Shown one piece after another: positions 1-5,471 of a stretch of 5,858 nt of DNA. The DNA is from Dehalococcoidales bacterium (GTDB lineage Bacteria > Chloroflexota > Dehalococcoidia > Dehalococcoidales > RBG-16-60-22): positions 1 to 5,858 of the forward strand of contig JAUVXN010000075.1 in assembly GCA_030603605.1 (NCBI GenBank), read 5' to 3'. Under the pieces are notes generated by a model. The model made no database searches, was not told the DNA's origin, and saw only the letters and a list, made by a program, of their open reading frames with translations. The first letter of the stretch is position 1; each line of letters begins with the position of its first letter. The translations under genes were made by a program, and so were the position numbers.

Positions 1-420
1 CAGCCGGTCAAAGTTTTTGCCGCCATCAGTGGACCGATAGACATCAGACGAGGTGGCGTAATAGATAACGTTAGCGTCATCGGGTGCGGTGGCTATATCA
101 ACTATGTTGTCCTGGACATCACCGATGTATGACCAGCTATAGCCGTCATCTGTGGACTTATACAGGGTATAGGTGAGACCTTTGCCGTAGGCGTAAAGGG
201 TGCCATCAATAGCCACTCTCAGGTGCTGGACATCTGAACCATCAGCCAGAACCCAGTCACCTGCCCTGCCTTCGGTGGGAATGTTGACTCGTGACCACTT
301 GACCTCATCCGGGGAGGCAATGGCAAGGCTGGTCGGGGCTTTACAGCAAACTATTGCTGCCACTGGCAACAAGACCAGTAATATAACGACGCTCTGCTCT
401 AGCAGCCTCCTCGTAGGCAC
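1..420 (-). CDS. Exported Asp-box (BNR-like) repeat protein, 3' part beyond the window
   Basis: The first 140 residues of a protein are read from a GTG at 420, two bases after the TAA of the preceding gene, which suggests translational coupling. A TTG at 429 is an alternative that would overlap that stop. The N-terminus has an Arg pair (residues 4-5) followed by a hydrophobic core (about 11-25), consistent with a signal peptide or membrane anchor. Cys25 and Cys26 follow the core, but the residues before them do not fit a normal lipobox. Two Asp-box motifs of the form S-x-D-x-G-x-x-W/F are visible: STDDGYSW at 89-96 and STDGGKNF at 130-137, about 40 residues apart. That spacing fits blades of a beta-propeller of the sialidase/sortilin/YCF48-like type. 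Such proteins are usually extracytoplasmic. Asp boxes are structural and do not show enzymatic activity, so the substrate or partner is unknown. The frame is open to the window edge. Confidence 0.8.
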   Translation of the reverse strand, partial: MPTRRLLEQSVVILLVLLPVAAIVCCKAPTSLAIASPDEVKWSRVNIPTEGRAGDWVLADGSDVQHLRVAIDGTLYAYGKGLTYTLYKSTDDGYSWSYIGDVQDNIVDIATAPDDANVIYYATSSDVYRSTDGGKNFDRL

Positions 421-422
421 TT

Positions 423-728
423 TTACCAAAGCCGTAGCTTTTCTAGAATTTTAGATACTCGACCAGATATACCACTGTAATTGAAGACTAATATACCTCC
501 AATTAGAATTGCTGCGGGAATAAACCAGGATTGTAGCCCTTTGAAGGACATCCATTCCACAGCAGCTTGTAGTCTGATTGGCACACTCCAAGCTAGGAAT
601 AGTTTGGTAGCTTCACCACCAAAGAGAAGCTCAAGCCTACTAAAATATACATAAAGCCCGTGTATGCCTAGAACAATTCCTAGAGCGCCTATGAAGCCTA
701 GAAATAGGCTTACAGGTATTCTTAACAT
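423..728 (-). CDS. Small membrane protein with two predicted helices, unknown function
   Basis: This frame encodes about 101 residues from the ATG at 728. I prefer this start because a purine-rich AAGGGGGGAGG stretch (740-730) precedes it and because it overlaps the end of the CAP gene by 7 bases, typical of coupled translation. An in-frame ATG at 776 would add 16 basic residues but has no visible ribosome binding site and would overlap by 55 bases. A long hydrophobic stretch lies at about residues 3-29 (LRIPVSLFLGFIGALGIVLG onward). A second lies near 80-95 (WFIPAAILIGGILVFNY), followed by a basic C-terminal tail ending KILEKLRLW. The segment between the two is amphipathic, with charged residues. 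I do not recognise a family. The two-helix topology and its position between a CAP-domain gene and an exported propeller gene suggest a membrane component of the same unit, which is inference. Confidence 0.68.
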   Translation of the reverse strand: MLRIPVSLFLGFIGALGIVLGIHGLYVYFSRLELLFGGEATKLFLAWSVPIRLQAAVEWMSFKGLQSWFIPAAILIGGILVFNYSGISGRVSKILEKLRLW

Positions 729-1186
729 TCCTCCCCCCTTTTGCTTTCTAGTGGTAATTTTTGTCTTGATAGCCATTTTCTGATTTTACTTATCACTTCT
801 ATGGGGTCTGGCAATGTGATGTTTGGTATTCCAACTGTGTCCCCACTAAAAGCCCAAGCCGCATAGGTGCCGTGTCTTGACTTTGAAATACCTACACCTG
901 CTGTTTTTACTCTAGTGTCAAGTAACCATTCTCTATGTCCTGCTTTGCTATGCATCCAACAATTAACAATAGCTTTAGGCGACATATTGCCTTTCCCACC
1001 ACATAGGTTCTCACCACCTTGGAGAGCATATCTATTGGAGTGGACTAGGCGACCTACCCTAGCGCAATAGTTAGCTTGGTCTTTAGCTAGGCGATACATC
1101 TCTTGACTCCATTTTACATAGGGGAGCCTCCTTTTTCTTCGTTCCTTGTTAATAAGATGGTGAACTATACTATTTGGTGTTGCCAT
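722..1186 (-). CDS. CAP/SCP-domain protein (PR-1/YkwD-like) without a visible signal peptide
   Basis: The protein has 154 residues and nearly all of it is one CAP domain (cysteine-rich secretory protein / antigen 5 / PR-1 superfamily). The N-terminal helix carries the usual basic N-x-x-R/K-x-x-x-x-L-P pattern (INKERRKRRLP, 12-22). The candidate cavity residues are His49 in VHSNRY, Glu59 in GGENLCGG and His84 in SKAGHREWLLD. The family's W-x-x-S/H-x-x-H spacing is seen at Trp77 to His84, and an AGVGI strand lies at 96-100. Bacterial members are usually secreted and their biochemical role is mostly unsettled. This one starts almost directly with the domain. Upstream in frame there are only nine codons before a TAG (1216-1214), with no alternative start, so a missed signal peptide upstream is unlikely. 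No strong ribosome binding site is seen beyond GGGG next to the ATG. It is the first gene of a coupled three-gene unit. Confidence 0.82.
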   Translation of the reverse strand: MATPNSIVHHLINKERRKRRLPYVKWSQEMYRLAKDQANYCARVGRLVHSNRYALQGGENLCGGKGNMSPKAIVNCWMHSKAGHREWLLDTRVKTAGVGISKSRHGTYAAWAFSGDTVGIPNITLPDPIEVISKIRKWLSRQKLPLESKRGEEC

Positions 1187-1261
1187 CCCCGATACTCTAC
1201 TTTCTGCTTGTTGCTAAAGAAAGGCGGCTCAGGGTAAGTAGTTCACATATGAAAAAGATTC

Positions 1262-1271
1262 GCCAATTGGC
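1262..1271. promoter_or_regulatory. Perfect palindrome at the predicted transcription start of the CAP operon
   Basis: GCCAATTGGC is a perfect 10-base inverted repeat. It lies 2 bases downstream of the predicted -10 box (1278-1273) on the minus strand, so it would cover the +1 position. A repressor operator is possible. A palindrome this short can also arise by chance, so the assignment is tentative. Confidence 0.3.
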
Positions 1272-1272
1272 A

Positions 1273-1301
1273 ACTGTACTATTTCGTATATGAATTGTCA
1301 A
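1273..1301 (-). promoter_or_regulatory. Predicted sigma-70-type promoter for the CAP/membrane/Asp-box genes
   Basis: On the minus strand a consensus -35 box TTGACA (1301-1296) is followed, after exactly 17 bases, by TACAGT (1278-1273), which keeps the important TA....T of the -10 box. Transcription would begin near 1266, leaving an untranslated leader of about 80 bases before the ATG at 1186. The -35 box lies inside one arm of a 14-base inverted repeat. Confidence 0.6.
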
Positions 1302-1385
1302 TACCCAAAATAGCGATAACTACTTTGGAGAAGCTGGTGGTCTCAGAAAGGGACTGTACTAATCTATGTCTTTGACAATTCATAT
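1288..1385. repeat. 14-base inverted repeat with arms at 1288-1301 and 1372-1385
   Basis: ATATGAATTGTCAA at 1288-1301 is the exact reverse complement of the bases at 1372-1385, with 70 bases between the arms. The left arm contains the -35 box of the CAP-operon promoter. The right arm forms the outer end of the hairpin-rich repeat copy at 1372-1563. A shorter direct repeat, ACTGTACTA, occurs at 1273-1281 and 1353-1361. The arms could be paired protein-binding sites or the trace of an insertion or rearrangement. Confidence 0.5.
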
Positions 1386-1563
1386 TTAATTGCCCTAACG
1401 AGGGGAAGGGGAAGGTTTTGGAAAGAGGAGCGCCAGCCCCTCTTAAACACCCCCACGGTACTAACCCAGAATAAAGTGAGTCAAAAAGAGGCGAAGCCTC
1501 CAGGTTTGTTTATAGGGAGCTTTAGAGGGACGAAGTCCCCAAATAAAACCTGACAGGGGTGAG
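1372..1563 (-). repeat. Hairpin-rich dispersed repeat, left copy (inverted relative to 2913-3126)
   Basis: Read on the minus strand, this stretch aligns end to end with the plus-strand sequence at 2913-3126. Both begin with CTCACCCCT. Both contain an identical GAGGCTTCGCCTCT hairpin (here 1500-1487) and an identical 17-mer GGGTGTTTAAGAGGGGC (1452-1436), and both end with a C-rich run, a small hairpin and an ATTGTCAAAG-like end. Stems visible here are 1527-1531 with 1535-1539, 1488-1492 with 1496-1500, 1423-1431 with 1436-1444 (one mismatch) and 1393-1396 with 1401-1404. An outer stem CAGGTTT/AAACCTG (1501-1507 with 1546-1552) encloses the first. It has no open frame with coding character. A small non-autonomous element or a lineage-specific intergenic repeat is likely. 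Confidence 0.7.
1483..1500 (-). terminator. Possible rho-independent terminator of hisS
   Basis: On the minus strand GAGGC (1500-1496), loop TTC and GCCTC (1492-1488) are followed directly by five T (1487-1483), about 90 bases after the hisS stop. The stem is short at 5 base pairs but GC-rich. The hairpin is also one of the stems of the left repeat copy, so the terminator may have been supplied by that element. The equivalent hairpin in the right copy has a longer stem but only three T. Confidence 0.45.
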
Positions 1564-1587
1564 TTTGATAAACAGTGGCTAAACCAG

Positions 1588-2835
1588 TTACTTGAGTAGC
1601 TCCAGTAACTCACTGGTGGGGACGGTTTTTTGGTGGGCGGTGGTCATATCCCGCAGCGACACGGTACTACTTCTTACTTCTTCCTCACCGATGATTACTG
1701 CGTAACTGACACCAAGATTATTAGCCTGCCTTAGCTGGGCTTTGAGACTCTTGTTGCCGGTAGTCACCATGATTCCAGTGCCAGCCTCTCTCAGCCGGGA
1801 CGCCAGCTTTATTGCCTCCTCCCTGGCTTCATCACCGATGTGGGCGATAAACACCCGGGGTCTGGGTAGAGGGGGAACGGAAATATCCTGTTTCTTCAGA
1901 TTAAGTATTATTCGTTCTATGCCGACGGCAAAGCCTAAGGCTGGTGTCGGCTTGCCCCCTAGCTCCTCAATCAGGTCGTCATAACGTCCTCCGCCACCAA
2001 GGGTGCTCTGGGCACCGCCGACCTCGGGCTGAACCTCAAAGACGGTTCTGGTGTAGTAGTCCAGCCCCCGGACCAGGCGGTGGTTAACTTCAAAAGGAAT
2101 TTCAAGGAGCTTCAGGTATCCCTTCAGTCGGTTGAAGTGATTGTCGCATTGGGGACAAAGGTGGTCAGCGCTTCTGGGAGCGGAGTTGGCTGCCTTCTGG
2201 CAGGATGGCTTTTTACAATCGAGGAGGCGGAGAGGGTTTCGCTTTAGCCTGGTTTTGCAGTCGGTACACAGCCCTCCCCTGTAGTCAGCGTAATAATCCT
2301 TCAGGGCGCTAAGATAGCCGGGGCGGCACTGCTTGCAGCCAATGCTATTGAGCTGCAGGGATAGATGACGAAGGTTTAAAGACAGGAAGAATTGCCACGC
2401 CATATCAATGACTTCAGCATCAAGGGCGGGGTCATCATCGCCAATAGCCTCGTAGCCAAACTGGTAATGTTGCCGGTATCTTCCCGCTTGGGGTCTTTCG
2501 TATCTGAAGATAGAAGCAATATAATACAGCTTTACCGGCTGTGGCAAATTATGCAATCCATGTTCCAGGTAGGCTCGACACACTGGCGCTGTGCCTTCCG
2601 GCCTCAGTGTTATTTTATTGCCGCCTTTATCGGCGAAGGTGTACATTTCCTTCTCAACGATGTCTGTTCCCTGCCCCACGCTGCGAGTGAAAAGCCCAGT
2701 ATCCTCAAAAGCCGGGCAATCAATACGCTCATAGCCGTAGAGCTGGCAGATATCAGCCACTTTTTGCTCTACATGTCGCCAGTAGGCTTGCTCCTCTGGC
2801 AAGATGTCCGAAGTTCCACGTGGTGCCCGATACAA
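1588..2835 (-). CDS. hisS: Histidyl-tRNA synthetase
   Basis: This cytoplasmic class II aminoacyl-tRNA synthetase activates histidine with ATP and charges tRNA-His. The 415-residue length is normal for the bacterial enzyme. The order of motifs is complete: RGTSDILP near the start (6-13), TLRPEGTAP (76-84), motif 2 FRYERPQAGRYRQHYQFGYE (110-129), the HisRS-specific RGLDYYTRTVFE (256-267), and motif 3 ALGFAVGIER (299-308). These are followed by the alpha/beta anticodon-binding domain (about 326-415). The insertion between motif 2 and the RGLDYY motif carries eight cysteines, including three C-x-x-C pairs (167/170, 190/193, 227/230), which suggests a metal site. Translation starts at a TTG (2835-2833), supported by AGGGAG at 2848-2843 with a 7-base spacer. 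The gene is divergent from rel, each with its own promoter. No T-box leader is seen. The identification is certain. Confidence 0.97.
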   Translation of the reverse strand: MYRAPRGTSDILPEEQAYWRHVEQKVADICQLYGYERIDCPAFEDTGLFTRSVGQGTDIVEKEMYTFADKGGNKITLRPEGTAPVCRAYLEHGLHNLPQPVKLYYIASIFRYERPQAGRYRQHYQFGYEAIGDDDPALDAEVIDMAWQFFLSLNLRHLSLQLNSIGCKQCRPGYLSALKDYYADYRGGLCTDCKTRLKRNPLRLLDCKKPSCQKAANSAPRSADHLCPQCDNHFNRLKGYLKLLEIPFEVNHRLVRGLDYYTRTVFEVQPEVGGAQSTLGGGGRYDDLIEELGGKPTPALGFAVGIERIILNLKKQDISVPPLPRPRVFIAHIGDEAREEAIKLASRLREAGTGIMVTTGNKSLKAQLRQANNLGVSYAVIIGEEEVRSSTVSLRDMTTAHQKTVPTSELLELLK

Positions 2836-2842
2836 TCTGACT

Positions 2843-2849
2843 CTCCCTC
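2843..2849 (-). promoter_or_regulatory. Ribosome binding site that fixes the hisS TTG start
   Basis: GAGGGAG on the minus strand ends 7 bases before the TTG at 2835. The residues after that TTG match the conserved HisRS N-terminus, so the non-ATG start is credible. Confidence 0.7.
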
Positions 2850-2861
2850 GCTTTTTAAGCT

Positions 2862-2891
2862 AGAATACAGCATTACTGCTGGATTTGTAAA
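2862..2891 (-). promoter_or_regulatory. Predicted hisS promoter
   Basis: On the minus strand TTTACA (2891-2886), an 18-base spacer and TATTCT (2867-2862) precede the hisS start. The leader would be only about 20 bases, leaving no room for an attenuator or riboswitch downstream of this start site. The architecture matches the rel promoter on the opposite strand. Confidence 0.5.
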
Positions 2892-2912
2892 GGGGAGATT
2901 ATTTGGTGTGAC

Positions 2913-3126
2913 CTCACCCCTCGAAGAGTCCTTCAGCCGAAGGACCTGTGTCCCCCTCTCCTTCAAAGGAGAGGGGGAATTCTATGCAAGAGAGGCTTCG
3001 CCTCTCTTTAACTCTCCTTGCTCCAGGTTAATAATGCGTGGGTGTTTAAGAGGGGCGTCAGCCCCTCTTTTCAATATCATCCCCTTCCCCTTGGCAAGGG
3101 GACGGGGTCAATAGACAATTTGTAAA
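2913..3126 (+). repeat. Hairpin-rich dispersed repeat, right copy, between hisS and rel promoters
   Basis: Five hairpins follow one another in about 175 bases. They are GTCCTTC/GAAGGAC (2928-2934 with 2939-2945), a 13-base perfect arm pair (2951-2963 with 2966-2978), AAGAGAGGC/GCCTCTCTT (2988-2996 with 3000-3008), AAGAGGGGC/GCCCCTCTT (3048-3056 with 3061-3069), and CCCCTT/AAGGGG (3087-3092 with 3096-3101). The order of shared blocks matches the left copy at 1372-1563 in reverse complement. The 13-base-arm hairpin is absent from the left copy, which accounts for much of the length difference. Transcription from both flanking promoters runs away from this stretch, so the hairpins are not terminators of either neighbour. 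Confidence 0.75.
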
Positions 3127-3131
3127 GCACA

Positions 3132-3161
3132 TTTACACAGGTAGCCTTATTGGGCTATACT
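3132..3161 (+). promoter_or_regulatory. Predicted rel promoter
   Basis: TTTACA (3132-3137), an 18-base spacer and TATACT (3156-3161) lie 46 bases upstream of the rel start codon. A TATAAT (3166-3171) just downstream is a better -10 match but has no acceptable -35 box at the right distance. Transcription would start near 3168, giving a leader of about 40 bases. Confidence 0.5.
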
Positions 3162-3190
3162 AAAATATAATCCAGGCTATAGTTAAGGTA

Positions 3191-3197
3191 GAAGGAG
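3191..3197 (+). promoter_or_regulatory. Ribosome binding site for the rel TTG start
   Basis: GAAGGAG lies 10 bases before the TTG at 3208. The spacing is slightly long, but no other start with a better site is visible before the conserved HD domain begins. Confidence 0.6.
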
Positions 3198-3207
3198 CTT
3201 CAAAATC

Positions 3208-5391
3208 TTGGCTACTGTTAAAGTAACGAGTTTTAGTCAACTCAGGGAAAAGGCTCAGGAATATCTTCCATCAGAGAAGATAGCCGTGGTCGAAGATGCT
3301 TACCACTTCGCCGCAAAGGCACACCAGGGGCAGGTACGCAAGTCAGGAGAGCCCTATCTGGAGCACCCGTTGCAGACGGCGTTGATTCTGGCTGAACTTC
3401 AACTTGATGCCAGCTCTCTGGCGGCGGCTTTGCTGCATGATATCCCGGAGAACTGCGGCCTACCTGTTTCAAAGATTGAAGCCAAGTTTGGCTCAGAGAT
3501 AGGCAAACTAGTCGATGGCACCACAAAGTTGGGTAAGGTCTCCTGGCAAGCTGCGGAATCGGTGGCTAAGGAAACGCAGGCGGAGAACCTGAGGAAAATG
3601 CTGGTGGCAATGGCGGAAGACCTCCGCGTGGTATTTATCAAGCTGGCTGACCGACTGCACAATATGCGCACCTTAGATGCCCTATCAGCGCAGAAACAGC
3701 TTAGCATTGCCCAGGAGACTTTAGAGATATATGCGCCCTTAGCTCATCGCTTGGGGATATGGGAACTAAAGTGGCAGCTGGAGGATTTATCTTTCCGTTA
3801 TCTGGAGACAGAAAAGTATCGCCGGATTGTTAACTTGGTTGCTGCCCGACGGGCGCAACGGGAGAGCTTTATAGCTCGCGTAATTAAGATTTTGGGAGAA
3901 GAGTTTGACAAAGTTGGTCTGAGAGCTGAGATGTCGGGCAGACCAAAACACATATACAGCATACACCAAAAAATGGAGCGATATTCTGCCCTGGGCAAGC
4001 ACTTTGATGATATACATGACCTTTTTGCCCTTCGCGTAGTGGTTGGCACTGTGCCTGATTGTTATGGTGCCGTAGGCGTTATCCACAGTTTGTGGCACCC
4101 TTTGCCCGAGGAATTTGACGACTATATTGCCAGTCCTAAACCAAATGGGTATCAATCATTGCATACTGCCGTAATGTGTCTCGGCACAACCCCTCTGGAA
4201 GTTCAGATTCGTACTCATGACATGCATTATATTGGTGAATATGGAATAGCGGCTCACTGGCGCTATAAAGAAGGCGAAAAGAAGGATATACACTTTGAGG
4301 AGAGGATAGGCTGGCTACGCCAACTAGTTGACTGGCATCGGGAGCTCAGCGGGGCGGAAGAGTTTCTGGAATCGGTTAAAACAGATATATTTATTGACCA
4401 GGTCTTTGTTTACACGCCCAAGGGAGAGATAAAGGATTTACCCAAAAGGTCTACCCCTCTTGATTTTGCTTATCGGGTTCACACCGAACTAGGGCACCGC
4501 TGTATCGGAGCTAAAGTAAATGGCAAGCTGGTGACGCTCAGTTATGAGCTCAAAAATGGTGATGTCGTCGAAATTATGTCAACGAAGGGGGCTAAAGGAC
4601 CGAGTCGGGATTGGCTGAATCCTCATTTAGGTTTTGTCAAAACATCCCATGCCAAGGAAAAGATACGGCAGTGGTTTAAGCGGCAGGAGCGTACAGAAAA
4701 TATAGAGCGCGGTCGACAGCTTCTGGAGAAGGAGTTAAGGCATCTGGGGATAAAAATCGAGCGCGAGGAGCTGGCTGATTTATTTAGTTATGGTAGTGTG
4801 GATGACTTTCTGGCGGCTCTTGGTTATGGTGGCATTACTACTCACCAGATTGTCCTGGCGCTAGCCGCTCAGCAAGAGCCGCCTAAGGTGGCCGGTGAAG
4901 TTGCCCTACCCAAGCCGGTGCCATCAGAGGTTCAGGTGCTGGGAGTCGGGGATTTAGTTACTCATTTAGCCCAGTGTTGTCATCCGGTACCCGGGGATAG
5001 GGTTATTGGCTATATTACTCGCAGTCGGGGGGTGACAATCCACCGCCAGGATTGTTACAATGTGCTTCATGAGGACGAGAAGGACAGGTTGGTTCCGGTG
5101 GAGTGGGGGAAAACAGATTCACTATACCCGGTCAGGATTCAGGTTGAAGCCTGGGACAGGGTAGGGCTGATGCGTGACATCACCACCATTGTGGCTGAGG
5201 AGAAGGTTAACATTGCCGCAGTGGCCTCTACCCACCATGATGACCACACTGTGACTGAAGGTTTTACCTTTGAGACAGAGGGTTTAGCCCAGTTGAGTCG
5301 GCTCTTGAAAAAGATTGACGGGGTCAAAGGCGTGATAAGTATTACCCGGGTTGGGGATGAAGCATCTAAGAAAACCGGTGAAAAGACCTGA
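3208..5391 (+). CDS. rel: Long RelA/SpoT-homologue (p)ppGpp synthetase/hydrolase
   Basis: The 727-residue length and domain order are those of a full ribosome-associated Rel, which makes ppGpp/pppGpp from GDP/GTP and ATP under amino-acid starvation. The order is HD hydrolase (about 25-180), synthetase (about 230-355), TGS (about 393-457), a helical linker, a Cys-containing ZFD/RIS region (LAQCCHPVPGD at 587-597, Cys616) and ACT (about 640-715). In the HD domain Arg44, His53, His77, Asp78, Asp148 and Asn152 are present, but the usual E-D pair reads Glu81-Asn82. The synthetase has GRPKHIYSIHQKM, HDLFALRV, SPKPNGYQSLHT (309-320) and EVQIRT (331-336). Its charge motif is EFDD (302-305), the form known from proteobacterial RelA, not the RxKD form of bifunctional Rel/SpoT. 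Synthetase activity is very likely. Hydrolase activity is uncertain. The start is TTG at 3208. The gene is divergent from hisS and is followed by rpsT. Confidence 0.95.
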   Translation: MATVKVTSFSQLREKAQEYLPSEKIAVVEDAYHFAAKAHQGQVRKSGEPYLEHPLQTALILAELQLDASSLAAALLHDIPENCGLPVSKIEAKFGSEIGKLVDGTTKLGKVSWQAAESVAKETQAENLRKMLVAMAEDLRVVFIKLADRLHNMRTLDALSAQKQLSIAQETLEIYAPLAHRLGIWELKWQLEDLSFRYLETEKYRRIVNLVAARRAQRESFIARVIKILGEEFDKVGLRAEMSGRPKHIYSIHQKMERYSALGKHFDDIHDLFALRVVVGTVPDCYGAVGVIHSLWHPLPEEFDDYIASPKPNGYQSLHTAVMCLGTTPLEVQIRTHDMHYIGEYGIAAHWRYKEGEKKDIHFEERIGWLRQLVDWHRELSGAEEFLESVKTDIFIDQVFVYTPKGEIKDLPKRSTPLDFAYRVHTELGHRCIGAKVNGKLVTLSYELKNGDVVEIMSTKGAKGPSRDWLNPHLGFVKTSHAKEKIRQWFKRQERTENIERGRQLLEKELRHLGIKIEREELADLFSYGSVDDFLAALGYGGITTHQIVLALAAQQEPPKVAGEVALPKPVPSEVQVLGVGDLVTHLAQCCHPVPGDRVIGYITRSRGVTIHRQDCYNVLHEDEKDRLVPVEWGKTDSLYPVRIQVEAWDRVGLMRDITTIVAEEKVNIAAVASTHHDDHTVTEGFTFETEGLAQLSRLLKKIDGVKGVISITRVGDEASKKTGEKT

Positions 5392-5458
5392 CGGAGCCAC
5401 CTTACAGAGAAATTCATCCCTTTGAGGGGTAAATGTTAATGAAGAGTCAAATTAGTCT

Positions 5459-5465
5459 AAGGGGG
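5459..5465 (+). promoter_or_regulatory. Ribosome binding site for the rpsT TTG start
   Basis: AAGGGGG ends 6 bases before the TTG at 5472. The 80 bases between rel and rpsT contain no convincing promoter and no terminator with a T-run. They hold only a weak 4-base-pair CCCT/AGGG hairpin near 5418-5428, so rpsT may be read through from rel. Confidence 0.6.
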
Positions 5466-5471
5466 TAGATA

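Noticed and set aside
346..348. Lipobox cysteine in the Asp-box protein (Cys25/Cys26)
   Set aside because: The residues before the cysteines (A-I-V and I-V-C) do not fit the usual small residue at -1, so lipoprotein processing is not supported.
200..454. Plus-strand open frame of 84 codons
   Set aside because: It is antisense to the signal peptide and first Asp box of the exported protein, whose minus-strand reading gives clear motifs.
1372..1401. Plus-strand TTGACA at 1372-1377 as a promoter
   Set aside because: No acceptable -10 box lies 16-18 bases downstream and there is no plus-strand gene to serve. The hexamer is better explained as an arm of the inverted repeat.
2392..3114. Long plus-strand open frame over the 5' part of hisS and the repeat
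   Set aside because: It lies antisense to well-conserved HisRS motifs and runs on through the hairpins of the repeat. Its composition is not protein-like, so it is a shadow frame.
2913..3126. CRISPR array or tRNA-like element
   Set aside because: The hairpins differ from each other, there are no regular direct repeats with spacers, and no tRNA arm or CCA pattern fits.
3242..4155. Several minus-strand open frames inside rel
   Set aside because: They overlap conserved HD and synthetase motifs of Rel, lack their own ribosome binding sites and have no recognisable domain.
5392..5471. Separate rpsT promoter or rel terminator
   Set aside because: No -35/-10 pair with proper spacing and no GC-rich stem with a T-run could be found. 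Only a 4-base-pair hairpin is present.
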